From: JBPOIC01 sp052034865 | GTDB taxonomy: Bacteria > UBA10199 > JADFYH01 | Assembly: GCA_052034865.1 (NCBI GenBank) | Contig: JBPOIC010000051.1 | Coordinates: 1 to 29,418 of the forward strand | Direction of reading: 5' to 3' | DNA length: 29,418 nt | Part shown: positions 1-9,352 of the stretch, in pieces | How positions within the stretch are numbered: position 1 is the stretch's first letter | Layout: every line of letters begins with the position of its first letter | Notes under the pieces: generated by a model | Told to the model about the DNA's origin: nothing | Database searches by the model: none | Seen by the model: only the letters and a program-made list of their open reading frames with translations | Translations under genes and position numbers: made by a program

Positions 1-2
1 TG

Positions 3-410
3 CTGATGGTTGTCGGCACCCAGTGGTACATCCTGTTTAACACCATCGCTGGAGCCCTCTCGATCCCAAACGATTTAAAAGAAGCGGCGACGGTTTATCA
101 CTTAAACCGCAAGCAGCGCTGGTTTAAACTCATCCTTCCTTCCATCCTTCCTTCTTTGGTGACCGGTTGGATCACAGCCGCGGGCGGGGCCTGGAATGCA
201 AGTATTGTGTCCGAATACATTCACCTGGGCAGCTCTGTCGAAATTGCTGATGGGTTGGGATCGACCATTGCTCTCGCGACCGATCGCGGAAACTTTCCTC
301 TTTTGGCAGGAAGCGTTTTAATGATGGCCCTCGTGGTGGTGGGTTGGAATCGGGTCTTCTGGAGAAGACTTTACTTTTTTACACAGGAACGATTTGGAGT
401 TGTAAAGTAA
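3..410 (+). CDS. ABC transporter permease, NitT/TauT type (C-terminal part)
   Basis: This is the 3' end of an inner-membrane permease subunit; the frame is open to the window edge, so the gene starts upstream and the ATG at position 6 need not be its start. The visible part holds the cytoplasmic EAA coupling loop (EAATVYHLNRKQRWFKLILP, then PSLVTGW), which docks on the ATPase, followed by two hydrophobic stretches and a basic C-terminus. The loop and the closing Trp-Arg-Arg-Leu-Tyr segment suit the nitrate/sulfonate/taurine/bicarbonate import family (BPD_transp_1 fold). The ATPase gene follows 62 bases downstream, so the two are very probably one operon. The substrate cannot be read from this fragment; the binding protein is not in the window. 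Confidence 0.85.
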   Translation: MMVVGTQWYILFNTIAGALSIPNDLKEAATVYHLNRKQRWFKLILPSILPSLVTGWITAAGGAWNASIVSEYIHLGSSVEIADGLGSTIALATDRGNFPLLAGSVLMMALVVVGWNRVFWRRLYFFTQERFGVVK

Positions 411-472
411 GCATCCTTTTTTGCGGAATGCTTCATGGAAAAACGGATGCAGGGAAAAACCGGAAATCGATC

Positions 473-1831
473 ATGAAAAATGAAATCCTTTCTCAAAATC
501 ATTTGCAACCGATCACCGAGCTCAAAGGAGTCGATCGGGATTTTCTTTCGCCTTCGGGAAAGATGCTTCAGATCCTAAGCAACATCAATCTGACCGTTCG
601 TGAGAAAGAACTCATTGCCATTTTGGGTCCTTCAGGCTGCGGAAAATCCACCTTGCTTCGCATTTTAAGCGGTCTGATCAAACCCACGCGCGGAGAGGTT
701 TTCTATCGGGGACAACGGCTTGAAGGACTGAACCCGGGAGTGGCCATGGTTTTTCAGAATTTTGCGCTCTACCCATGGCTCACCGTTTATGAAAACATCG
801 AGCTCGGCCTGGAAGCCAAAGGAGAACCCAAACCCTTGCGCCAGGAAAAGATCCTACAGATCATCTCGCAGGTCGGTCTCACCGGTTATGAAGAGGCCTA
901 TCCGAAAGAGCTTTCGGGAGGGATGAAACAGCGGGTGGGGATTGCCCGCGCGCTGGCGGTGGAGCCCGATCTTTTGTGCATGGATGAGCCTTTCTCCGGA
1001 CTCGATGTTCTGACAGCCGAAAATCTGAGACAGGAGATCATCAATCTTTGGATGGATCAGGAAATGCCTACCCATGCGGTCCTGCTTGTAACCCATAATA
1101 TTTCGGAGGCGATTTTTCTGGCGAACCGGATTGTAGTGCTGGGCAGAAACCCAGGTCAGATCCGCGCGATTGTCGACAACACCCTTCCTTACCCACGCGA
1201 TTATCGCTCCTATGATTTTCTGGCCTTAACCGATCGCATTCACGATCTGATCACCCATGTCCTTATCCCCGATGAAAATCTCGAAGCCACTCCGCGACCT
1301 GAGAAAAAACGCTTAAGCGTCAAACTCGAGCCCCTGCCTCAAGTCGATGCTTCCGACATCGTGGTTTTGCTCGAAGCCATTCATGCCCGTGGAGGTGAGA
1401 TCGACATGTTTGATTTCGCCGAAGAGATGAGTCAGGAGTTTGGAAAAGTCGTCCTCACGGCCAAGAGCGCGGAGATGCTTAACTTCGTCCATACGCCCCG
1501 CCATCTGGTGGCGTTGACTCCGATTGGAAGAAGTTTCGTCACCGGTGATCACGATGAGCAGCAGCTTTTGTTTCGCAATCAGATCACACAGCTTCGGATT
1601 TTTGATCTGGTCCTGGGTTTACTTGAGAAAGCGGATGAAAACCTGATCGATGCAGAGGTCATTGAAGAAGAATTTGCGATTCGTCTTCCTATCGAAAATC
1701 CGATCGATCTTTTTGAAACCCTGGTCAACTGGGGTCGATATGCCGGGCTTCTGGATTTCGATGCCCGCACCAACAAACTGATTTTGGAAAAAGACAAATC
1801 CGGCGAGTCTAAAGAAGAAAACGTAGAGTAA
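473..1831 (+). CDS. ABC transporter ATPase, NitT/TauT type, with C-terminal AAA-associated domain
   Basis: Energising subunit for the permease just upstream. With the ATG at 473 the protein has 452 residues. Walker A GPSGCGKST lies at 52-60; the Q-loop (VFQNFALYPW), signature LSGGMKQRVGIARAL, Walker B LLCMDEPFSGLD and H-loop VTHN follow in order, so it should hydrolyse ATP. After about residue 260 there is an extra domain of roughly 150 residues, rich in acidic and helical sequence, matching in position and length the C-terminal AAA-associated domain (AAA_assoc_C) found on some nitrate/sulfonate-family ATPases, where a regulatory role is supposed but not proven. The frame is open back to a TTG at 344, inside the permease gene; I prefer 473 because the protein then starts just before the ABC domain. 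The ribosome site is weak. Confidence 0.88.
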   Translation: MKNEILSQNHLQPITELKGVDRDFLSPSGKMLQILSNINLTVREKELIAILGPSGCGKSTLLRILSGLIKPTRGEVFYRGQRLEGLNPGVAMVFQNFALYPWLTVYENIELGLEAKGEPKPLRQEKILQIISQVGLTGYEEAYPKELSGGMKQRVGIARALAVEPDLLCMDEPFSGLDVLTAENLRQEIINLWMDQEMPTHAVLLVTHNISEAIFLANRIVVLGRNPGQIRAIVDNTLPYPRDYRSYDFLALTDRIHDLITHVLIPDENLEATPRPEKKRLSVKLEPLPQVDASDIVVLLEAIHARGGEIDMFDFAEEMSQEFGKVVLTAKSAEMLNFVHTPRHLVALTPIGRSFVTGDHDEQQLLFRNQITQLRIFDLVLGLLEKADENLIDAEVIEEEFAIRLPIENPIDLFETLVNWGRYAGLLDFDARTNKLILEKDKSGESKEENVE

Positions 1832-2305
1832 GTAAATCCAGAATATAGAATACAGAGTCCGGTAGAGAAGTGTCCGCCTAAGTCGGATCAGGATGTCCCA
1901 TTAAGATAGATACAAGGTACGTTTTCAAGAAGAATGAAATGCGAGGTTTTAATTCCTGATAAAAACTTAAGCGCACAATAATTTACATGAAAATTTTTGG
2001 CAGGAATTTTATTGCTGCAGATCGCCCACTTAAGAAAGATCTAAAAAAATTGAACCCTCTTGCAAAAACATAAATTGTTTGCGTATGAATGATATCAATC
2101 TCAACCTGAGCGGTTTTCAGTTTTTTCCCAGAGGACAACAGACAGGCAAATTGAATTTTCGACTCATCCATTCCTAAAGTTCTCTTTTCCCAACCCGCGC
2201 TCAGAGCGGACCCGCAGTCCTTTTAGACCTCTCTGTTTGTCCATTTTACAACAACTTCCTCAATGCTTTTTCTGATCCTCCTTTGGGATCCAGAATTCTC
2301 ACCTT
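1832..2305. other. Intergenic region, no convincing gene; possible IS-end remnant
   Basis: This stretch separates the ABC operon from the next gene. Only short open frames occur (29 codons on + at 1987-2073, 62 on - at 1983-2171); neither has a ribosome site or recognisable sequence. Near 1865-1910 the sequence carries two TGTCC words about 20 bases apart (AGTGTCCGCC and GGATGTCCCA), a style seen at the ends of some insertion sequences. No transposase frame is present. I see no clear terminator for the ABC operon. Confidence 0.4.
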
Positions 2306-5300
2306 ATGCCAGCACCTATTCCCTCCATATCTCGGGATTCTTCCCTGCCCGGATCCATCTTAAATTCGTCTTTCTTTTCTCAGGCAGAAAATCTTTATCA
2401 GAGCGCTCCAACGGAAGAGAACCTGCATCTTCTTTTAAGGACGTATCAGAAAAACGGAGAGGGTCTGAAAAGTCTGCAACTCGATTTTGAGCGAGCACGA
2501 AAAACGGTTTTTGATCTACCGCAACGATTTCATTCACCCGAAACGACTCAGGCGCTTTTCTATCAGAACGATCTGACGAAAACGAAAACCCATCTGCTTG
2601 GGCTGATTCAGGCTTCCCCTCTGTCTGATTTGGAAAAAACGCTGCATCAGACATCGGCCCATTTATTTCTCGGAAATTTATCGGTGGCCGTTGATCTTTT
2701 AAAAAAGGGAAAAGAAACGCCAGGAGATCCACTCTTAAAAATCAATCTTTTGCATCGGCTGGCAAGCCTTGCAGGAACCGATTTTGATCTGGGACTGGAA
2801 GTATTGAAGGAAGCAGAAGATTTAATAAAAAATCTCTCGGCGGATTCGCATCTTTTACTGCAGCTGCAAAACCTCGAGCTCACGGCTCAACTCAAATCGC
2901 AACAAATCCACTGGCACTTGCGTCAGAAAAAAATAGATGAAACCCAGGCGAGACTGATGCTGACAGATCCCTGGGTAAATCTGTCCAATTTTTGCAAAAA
3001 CGAAATTCAGAAAAGCCAGGATCCTGTTCACAAAAAAATTCTGGCAGGAAAACTACTCACTACCCAGGCTGAACTTTTGGAAAAACAGCTCGATTTTGCC
3101 CTCCTCGATTTTGATCGGGGGGAGCGGTCAAACGCTTATCAAACCCGTCGATTGGCTTTTATAAACTTTGATCAGATCGAAACAGAATATGGCCCACTTG
3201 CTGAAACAGATACCTTTCATGCAGCCGCTGGCAGATCAAAACATGCCAAAGCGTATTATATGCTACGGACCTTTCATTTGGATGAAGCCCTCCAATGGCT
3301 GCATAAAATCAATCAAGAAAACTGGGATTCTCCTGCAGCCTTCCTGATTAAAAATCCAAAACATTGGCCGACCCAATATGGCCTGGTGGATGTGAACGGT
3401 GAGATCACTCCATCGATCAATCGTCGGGAAAGTGCAGAGGCATTGAAGATGATTCTCCATCAACTTTCAGAAGAAAGAGGACGGGATCTTGTAGCCTGCG
3501 GGATTGGAGCCGCTGCTATTGCGACAACGAGTTTGGTGATGGGTGAAAAAGTCACGGGACTTGGAATTTTTGGAGGCTGTCTTGCGGCTTCACTTCTGGA
3601 TCGTTCGGCTTTGATTCTTCAGCGCTCCGAAGAAATCAGCTTTGCCTATCGGACAGGAATGAGTCGGGTGAGTATGGAGCAGGCCTTTCAATCCCTAGGC
3701 CTTTATGGTTTCAATCTCTTAACTGCCTATCTCGGAGGATCCGCGGCCGCCCTCACTCAAAAATTTTCGCAGCTGGTGCTTTCAGAAATCGGTTTGCAAA
3801 CCGCTGTCCGTTTACAGGCCATGGGAATTCATCCCGGCCCCTGGATGCGGGCGTTCGGAAGTTTTGCATTTAAGGAAATCCCGATGGCGACTGCCTCTGC
3901 GGCCTTTCATCAGGCTACTCATAAACTTTCAAATCAAAAATCATCGCGCTGGCAAGACTACCTGACCGCCTATCTGTGGTTTCGCCTTCCCGTTTTCTTC
4001 AAAACCAAAAATCCTGCTTGTTATTTTATTGGAGGATCCCATCCCATCGATCACATGGCACGGGGTGCCGCTCACACCCTTCTCACGGGAAGTCTCATCC
4101 AGCTCAGCGAGCCTTTATTAAATCATGAAATTCCAAAATCTCCCTGGATCAATCGGCTTGCTGACACCACTTTATTTATGGGAGCGATCCACGTAGGAAT
4201 GAAAGGAGTCCACCGAACCTTTCCCTTGGAGCCTTCCCGTTTTCTTAAAGAAAGAACCGATGTTGCGATTTTTGAAAACCTGAAAGAATTAAATACCTCT
4301 TTGCTCTCTGCTGGTGGAGGCGATGATGGGCCACCCCCCGCCCTGGCCTTTGCCCCTCATTTTGCGAGCAGTGCAGCGAGCGTTAATAAACTTAAGCAAC
4401 CCATAGAAATTGAGGGATTTGGAAGATCAAAGCCCACCCTTTTGATGATGGCCGGAAATCAATCACAAGAAGGGCATAAGATTTCCGGATTTTTTAAGGT
4501 TTTGGAATCGCGAGCCAAACCCTCACAGCGGCGAGAGGTTCTTCAAAAACTAAGAGATGCGCTAGTGCTTCTACCTAACGATCATCCCGAGCTTAAAGTA
4601 GCGATAGCAAGGATGAGGGATCTTTTTTCAGATTCAGATCGCCTGGTGGTTTCTGAAGCCGTCAAAGGATACAAAGATCTCTTGATTCTCCATTTTTCAG
4701 GACAAGCCCAAACAGATCAAGAGATTCAGGTCCTGCAAAAACTTCTTCACCAACCTCGTCTCTCATCCAGCACACGTCTTATCCTGGAGGAGTTAATTGA
4801 GGATCTGAAACCTCATCGGGTTCATCCTTCGGAGCAAACCCTGGAGCGTGTTTTTTTCTCGCTGGACCTGGTCGCTCATCCAGAGATGTCTTCCAGTATG
4901 CGCCTTCAGTATTTGGGAAAAGCAACCCGGGAAATTCTTCTTTTTTCCGGAGAAGATCCACGGATTGCGGAAGGATTACGCAGTTTAAGAAAATTATTTA
5001 AAATTGAGGATGCAGCCCTTTTGGTAGAAGTCATAAAATCGTATGAGCGAATTTTTCTTTCCTATCCAGAAGCAAACCTGGACCTGATCGAATTCGAAAA
5101 AGGGTGCCGAGCCCTTCAGGGACTTAAGACCCATTCGCATCCTTTTGTTGCGACTGAGGCGAAACGTACCTATGAAGAATTGATCCGACTGAAAGAAAGA
5201 ACCAGCATCATGAATCGGATCCGGCTCGGATTATTCGATGCACACACCGAAGTCCTCTACCCAGAAGAAATGCCCACGCTTCCCCTGCCTTACGCAGCGA

Positions 5301-5620
5301 TTCAAACATCCTCTCCCAGCGAATTTCCTGTGATCACCATCCGTCTGAATGGAAATCCTCCTACCCAGGCCTTGGTCGTTCCAGCTGAAAGAGCCAACCG
5401 ACAGTCAATTAATGCCTGGGACTACTATGTGCTTTCTCCCGAGAGAAAAGGGTCGGAGCCTACCATTGGTTTGCGGTTTGTTGGAAAAACTCCTCTTCCA
5501 GAAGAAGCTGTTCGGGAAATCCATATCTCTCACATAACTTTTGAATCCATTTCGCTGGAGGCCCTGGAAAGACTTGGCAAAAATCACATCCTGGCTATTC
5601 CGCGTGTTTCAGAGGAGTGA
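2306..5620 (+). CDS. Large protein of unknown function, helical-repeat architecture
   Basis: I do not recognise this 1104-residue protein. It has no signal peptide. Residues about 20-340 are almost wholly helical with leucine spacing like TPR or other alpha-solenoid repeats. Residues about 390-680 are richer in Gly/Ala and hydrophobic stretches (for example GIGAAAIATTSLVMG, then GLGIFGGCLAASLL), which could be buried helices or membrane-associated segments. A flexible linker SAGGGDDGPPPALAFA near 670-685 leads to a second helical-repeat block to about 965. The last 100 residues look beta-rich. The ATG at 2306 has no strong ribosome site, and I see no better in-frame start. It stands alone, convergent with the RND gene 42 bases away. 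Codon use looks like its neighbours. A scaffold or interaction role is only a guess. Confidence 0.75.
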   Translation: MPAPIPSISRDSSLPGSILNSSFFSQAENLYQSAPTEENLHLLLRTYQKNGEGLKSLQLDFERARKTVFDLPQRFHSPETTQALFYQNDLTKTKTHLLGLIQASPLSDLEKTLHQTSAHLFLGNLSVAVDLLKKGKETPGDPLLKINLLHRLASLAGTDFDLGLEVLKEAEDLIKNLSADSHLLLQLQNLELTAQLKSQQIHWHLRQKKIDETQARLMLTDPWVNLSNFCKNEIQKSQDPVHKKILAGKLLTTQAELLEKQLDFALLDFDRGERSNAYQTRRLAFINFDQIETEYGPLAETDTFHAAAGRSKHAKAYYMLRTFHLDEALQWLHKINQENWDSPAAFLIKNPKHWPTQYGLVDVNGEITPSINRRESAEALKMILHQLSEERGRDLVACGIGAAAIATTSLVMGEKVTGLGIFGGCLAASLLDRSALILQRSEEISFAYRTGMSRVSMEQAFQSLGLYGFNLLTAYLGGSAAALTQKFSQLVLSEIGLQTAVRLQAMGIHPGPWMRAFGSFAFKEIPMATASAAFHQATHKLSNQKSSRWQDYLTAYLWFRLPVFFKTKNPACYFIGGSHPIDHMARGAAHTLLTGSLIQLSEPLLNHEIPKSPWINRLADTTLFMGAIHVGMKGVHRTFPLEPSRFLKERTDVAIFENLKELNTSLLSAGGGDDGPPPALAFAPHFASSAASVNKLKQPIEIEGFGRSKPTLLMMAGNQSQEGHKISGFFKVLESRAKPSQRREVLQKLRDALVLLPNDHPELKVAIARMRDLFSDSDRLVVSEAVKGYKDLLILHFSGQAQTDQEIQVLQKLLHQPRLSSSTRLILEELIEDLKPHRVHPSEQTLERVFFSLDLVAHPEMSSSMRLQYLGKATREILLFSGEDPRIAEGLRSLRKLFKIEDAALLVEVIKSYERIFLSYPEANLDLIEFEKGCRALQGLKTHSHPFVATEAKRTYEELIRLKERTSIMNRIRLGLFDAHTEVLYPEEMPTLPLPYAAIQTSSPSEFPVITIRLNGNPPTQALVVPAERANRQSINAWDYYVLSPERKGSEPTIGLRFVGKTPLPEEAVREIHISHITFESISLEALERLGKNHILAIPRVSEE

Positions 5621-5662
5621 GAAGATGGGGAGAAAAGTCAGAATTCAGACGCCACTCAATCC

Positions 5663-8125
5663 TCAAGTCATCGGCGTCTGATGTTTTTCTCTCCAGATCA
5701 CGTAGGCAGGGATGATCAGGATGGCTGCCAAAAGGCACGTAAGCTCTCCGATAATGCCAATCCAGCCAAAAGAAACCAGGGCCCTGTTTTTGGCGATGAT
5801 CAAGGTGAAATAACCAATGATCGTCGTAATTGAACACAGCACTACCGCTCCTCCGGTCGTTCGGATGACTTTCGGAAGTGAGCCAGGGCCTTCAAGCCGA
5901 TAGCGCTGGTAGATATTCACGCCGTAATCGATTCCGATTCCAAAGGTCGTGGGAATGGCAATGAAATTAAAGAAATTGATCTTGATCTGAAAAAGAGAAA
6001 TCACTCCTCCCATCCAGAGCACTCCCAACACCAATGTCCCGACAATAAAGATGATGGCGCGAACTTCGCGAAACAGCAAAACCACCACCCCGCAGACTCC
6101 AACAAAGGAAAGCAGTGTCGCCCAGGGGCCATCGTTGATGATTGCCTGCAGCAGATCCGCAAAAATAACCGAATCTCCCGCACCCGTGAGTTTTTCTCCG
6201 GTAGGCAAGGTATTTTCACGGATAATGTTGGCAAACCGAATCAGATTTTTTCCATCCCAAAGCGGCACACGATCGCCAGAATACACCTGAACCATGCGAC
6301 CCACCTCGCCATTTTTTTCCTCAAAATTTTTAAGGATGGTGGGAGGAAGATCTTTGAGTTCCACTGGTTTGTTTTGAAACTCCGCCTTGAATTTTTCCAC
6401 CTGTTTGAGCTGCTCTTCATTTAGAAATTTCAGCGAGTTCGACTCGAGCATCTGGCGCATATCCGCCAGGAGCTCAAGCTTCTTGTCCTGATCTTGAGGA
6501 AGGAAAGAATAGACGGTTTTACAATCTTCGACGACCCGTTTTTCCGGAGAATCCTGGTTATTCCTACGCATCACTTCCTGACATAAAGGAATCACCTGAT
6601 CGACACTGTCGGTTAAAATGATGGAAGGTAAAGCACTGGTCGCTGTCGCCTTGGTGAGGACGGCTTTCACTCGTGCATTGAGCGCATCGTCTTCCGTAAT
6701 AGCCTGACCTTTTGCCTTTACTCGCAGTTTTGTAAAATCGTACTCCAGCGAGCGCGGAACAAAATAGATCATGAGAGGAACAGATAAAATCGAGAGAATC
6801 AGCCCCGCAAACGTAAGCCGACTGGCCCACCGAGGAAGACGATGAGCCAAAGGTACCATCATCGAAAGACGGACTTTTTCTTTTTTCCTGGGATTGACGA
6901 CAGGCCAGATCTCTTCGGTAATGGCCAAAAAGGCCGGCAACAAGGTGTAGGTTGCTATCCAGCAGCAAAACATTCCAATCGCGCCGATGAATCCGAATTG
7001 GGAAAATCCGCGAATGTCGGTAAACATCAAAACTGCAAAACCAACGGCTGTCGTCAAGCTGGAGGCCAAGGTGCCGGCAAAGGTGGCGGGCAAAGAGATA
7101 GTCAGTGCGTCTAGGGGAGATTTTCCTTCTTTGCGCTCCTCGAGGTAGCGCGCCATGAAGATGAGGCTGTAGTTGATTCCGTTTCCAACAATGATTGATC
7201 CTAAAAAGGCCGTTTGAGTGGTGAGATAGCCAATGTGATACCGCGTGATCGCAAACGCCCAAACCACACCGTTGATCGTCGCCCAGGCCATCAGAAAAAC
7301 CATGCGAATTCGGCGGAAATAGATCAGGACCGCAAGTCCTACCAGAGCCACGCACAGCAAAGCAGTCGAAACAATATCATCAACCAAAGCCTGATATTCA
7401 AACAGGGTCCTACGGAATTTTCCGGTCATCCCGACTTTCATTTCCGGATGATATTTCGCTGGCTGTAACTCGGCGATCGTTCCTTCTAGCTTGGCAATTA
7501 AAGAGCGTGAAAACTCAATGCCGGTCGCTGAGCCAGGAGGACGGAGAATGACGACCATGAGTTTACCCTTCTCGCCAAATAAATATCCATCGATGTAATC
7601 ATCATACTGTCCAGTCTTGGTTTTGTATTTATCCTCCAAATCTTTTGTGGTGAACTCTCCATCGTCTTCATCCTCGAAATTGATGAGAAGCCCGGTCGTC
7701 TTTAATTTTTTGCTCTCGATGCGATGTTTGAAACGATCATGCATCTCCTGCACATCCTCTAAATTCATGTAGAGATACTTGTGATCTTCAAAAAATTTTT
7801 TCGTATCGGAAATATTGTATTCAATGCGGCGGATGAATTGAGGGGGATACTCTTTCAGTTTGGCAATGAGATCATTTGCAAAACGAATGGAAGTCTGTGG
7901 ATCGGGAGATTCAATTGCAAGGTTGAGCGAGCCTTCGCCACTCACCCTCTCCAGAATGCGATTCATGTCTTTGACGCTTTGAAAATTTTCAGGAAGCAAT
8001 TCCTTGAAATCACTGCGCAGCTTTAAACGACTCGCTTCGCGGACACAAAAGACAAACAGAAGGGTAAACAGAATCGCCAGAACCCAGCGACCCCGGTAAA
8101 GAAAACGGCTATAGGTTGTATACAT
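5663..8125 (-). CDS. MMPL/RND-family transporter (HAE3/HpnN-like)
   Basis: An 820-residue inner-membrane protein with the duplicated RND layout: one N-terminal membrane helix (about 13-30), a large periplasmic domain, a block of five helices, a second helix and periplasmic domain, and a second five-helix block, about 12 helices in all. Families of this type (MMPL, HAE3, hopanoid transporter HpnN) move lipids or other hydrophobic molecules using the proton gradient. In the second half the TM4-like motif is FGIGIDYGVNIYQRYR with the proton-relay Asp; in the first half the matching motif is GNGINYSLIFMARYLEE, with Asn in place of Asp. The ATG at 8125 gives the first helix its normal place, but no ribosome site is evident. 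The gene is monocistronic: a terminator lies upstream (8278-8318) and the next gene converges on its 3' end. The substrate is unknown. Confidence 0.88.
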   Translation of the reverse strand: MYTTYSRFLYRGRWVLAILFTLLFVFCVREASRLKLRSDFKELLPENFQSVKDMNRILERVSGEGSLNLAIESPDPQTSIRFANDLIAKLKEYPPQFIRRIEYNISDTKKFFEDHKYLYMNLEDVQEMHDRFKHRIESKKLKTTGLLINFEDEDDGEFTTKDLEDKYKTKTGQYDDYIDGYLFGEKGKLMVVILRPPGSATGIEFSRSLIAKLEGTIAELQPAKYHPEMKVGMTGKFRRTLFEYQALVDDIVSTALLCVALVGLAVLIYFRRIRMVFLMAWATINGVVWAFAITRYHIGYLTTQTAFLGSIIVGNGINYSLIFMARYLEERKEGKSPLDALTISLPATFAGTLASSLTTAVGFAVLMFTDIRGFSQFGFIGAIGMFCCWIATYTLLPAFLAITEEIWPVVNPRKKEKVRLSMMVPLAHRLPRWASRLTFAGLILSILSVPLMIYFVPRSLEYDFTKLRVKAKGQAITEDDALNARVKAVLTKATATSALPSIILTDSVDQVIPLCQEVMRRNNQDSPEKRVVEDCKTVYSFLPQDQDKKLELLADMRQMLESNSLKFLNEEQLKQVEKFKAEFQNKPVELKDLPPTILKNFEEKNGEVGRMVQVYSGDRVPLWDGKNLIRFANIIRENTLPTGEKLTGAGDSVIFADLLQAIINDGPWATLLSFVGVCGVVVLLFREVRAIIFIVGTLVLGVLWMGGVISLFQIKINFFNFIAIPTTFGIGIDYGVNIYQRYRLEGPGSLPKVIRTTGGAVVLCSITTIIGYFTLIIAKNRALVSFGWIGIIGELTCLLAAILIIPAYVIWREKHQTPMT

Positions 8126-8190
8126 GATGGTTGGATGGATGATGCGTTAAGGTTGTTAATGTGTCCGGATTAGTAATGGAACTGGCTCTT

Positions 8191-8218
8191 AAAATACAAT
8201 CAATAAGTTGCCTCTCAA
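8191..8218 (-). promoter_or_regulatory. Candidate sigma70 promoter for the RND gene
   Basis: On the minus strand, TTGAGA (8213-8218) is followed after 16 bases by TATTTT (8191-8196). Transcription would start near 8184, about 60 bases before the RND start codon and after the terminator of the preceding minus-strand gene. Motif match only. Confidence 0.35.
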
Positions 8219-8277
8219 ATTTCACCAGAAGTGAGAATCCGGGTTGGGCAGACAAGTATTCCCTTACGCCCGAAAAT

Positions 8278-8318
8278 AAAAAAGGCCCTGAATCCTGAAA
8301 GGACTCAAGGCCTTTTTT
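8278..8318 (-). terminator. Rho-independent terminator of the cysteine-repeat gene
   Basis: Arms 8278-8295 and 8301-8318 form an 18-position stem with two mismatches and a five-base loop (8296-8300). The core is GGCC/GGCC, and A/T runs on both sides make it work in either direction. It lies just after the stop codon at 8351 of the minus-strand gene, and it separates that gene from the RND gene. Confidence 0.9.
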
Positions 8319-8350
8319 GTCTCTTTTAAAGACGGATCAAAAAACAACCC

Positions 8351-9352
8351 TTAGAGATGACGCAAGCGGTACAAGCCCAAAGGTGCGAGGAGCAGAAGGG
8401 CTAACGCCGCACTCGGAGCGCTCGCGGCTCTGGAATCAAGCGAACAACCTGCGGCTGAAATTTTATCAGCCAACACCTTGGTATCGACCCCTTGAGAGCT
8501 ACCGGCTTCAGGTACGGAATCCACTGGAGCTGTCTTGCCAAGCGTAGTCGATGCTGTCTCGTGGGCACCTTCCTGATCCGCTGGCTTTGTGGCGTCTTCA
8601 GCTTCTGCGTGGGTGTTTGTTTGCTCACCTGACTGTGGAGTCTGGCTTTCTTCTCCCTGAGGTTTTTGGGGCTCACCCGACTCATTCACAGAAGTTAATG
8701 TAAACGTTCCCGTTAGGGTTCCGTTGAGGGTCCCAGTGGTCGTTTTTTCTGTGCTTCCCTCTCCAGAAGTTTGAGACTGCTCTGGTTTTTGATTTTCAGC
8801 CCCTTCTGGGTTCTGGTTTTGATCCCCTACGTTGGGTGCAAGCGCAACCGTGGGCTCGGTGTTTTTAGTTTGTTGAGAATCTTCTGTATTCTGGGGATTT
8901 TCCTCTGCAGTTTGCTGAGGAGCGGATCCCTGAACAGGCGCATTTTGGGGCGTCAACTCATGAGGATTTGAAGAAGCCTGTCCCAAATCACCTGCACTTC
9001 TTTCCTCTAGATTTCCCAGAGTTTGAGAGGGTGTCCCCTGCTCAGCCTCAGTTGGATGTTGCTCACCAACATCTCTCGAAGCACTTTCCATCTGGCAATC
9101 AGTGCCGCAACCATCTCCATCCTTTGTATTGCCATCGTCGCATTGCTCGCCTGGTTCAGCGACATTGTTTCCACAGGTAAATGAAATCGTTTCGCTGGTT
9201 GGAGTCACTGAAGATTGTCCATCAGTAGCCTGGGCATTCAGACCTGGGGAAGCAACGAGAAAAGCAAAAACAGCGGAGGCACAAACTCCCGGCAACAGGA
9301 TTGATCGAATCCCTACCCGCCGGTCAGGTTTTTTGAAGTTTTGTGAACTCAT
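8351..9352 (-). CDS. Secreted protein with one Myxococcus-type Cys-rich repeat and a GCS C-terminal tail
   Basis: 333 residues. The N-terminus is a long signal peptide: basic RR and R at 11-16, hydrophobic core about 18-34, likely cleavage after LNAQA near 42. One cysteine-rich repeat follows at 60-86 (CGNN..EQCDDGN..GDGC). Residues about 90-300 are a low-complexity linker rich in Gln, Glu, Thr, Ser and Pro, typical of an extended wall or surface stalk. The C-terminus has Gly-Cys-Ser with Cys303, then a hydrophobic run (APSAALALLLLAPLG) and a short basic end (RLRH): the three-part plan of MYXO-CTERM-like sorting signals. Ribosome site AAGGAG lies about 9 bases before the ATG. It is probably displayed on the cell surface; the binding partner is unknown. 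See the CPBP protease at 14226-14927. Confidence 0.88.
   Translation of the reverse strand: MSSQNFKKPDRRVGIRSILLPGVCASAVFAFLVASPGLNAQATDGQSSVTPTSETISFTCGNNVAEPGEQCDDGNTKDGDGCGTDCQMESASRDVGEQHPTEAEQGTPSQTLGNLEERSAGDLGQASSNPHELTPQNAPVQGSAPQQTAEENPQNTEDSQQTKNTEPTVALAPNVGDQNQNPEGAENQKPEQSQTSGEGSTEKTTTGTLNGTLTGTFTLTSVNESGEPQKPQGEESQTPQSGEQTNTHAEAEDATKPADQEGAHETASTTLGKTAPVDSVPEAGSSQGVDTKVLADKISAAGCSLDSRAASAPSAALALLLLAPLGLYRLRHL

Noticed and set aside
1987..2073. Small + frame of 28 residues (MKIFGRNFIAAD...)
   Set aside because: No ribosome site and too short to support without conservation data.
6564..7355. A 263-codon open frame on the minus strand
   Set aside because: It lies wholly inside the RND gene on the same strand in another frame, has no ribosome site, and its translation looks like a frame shadow.
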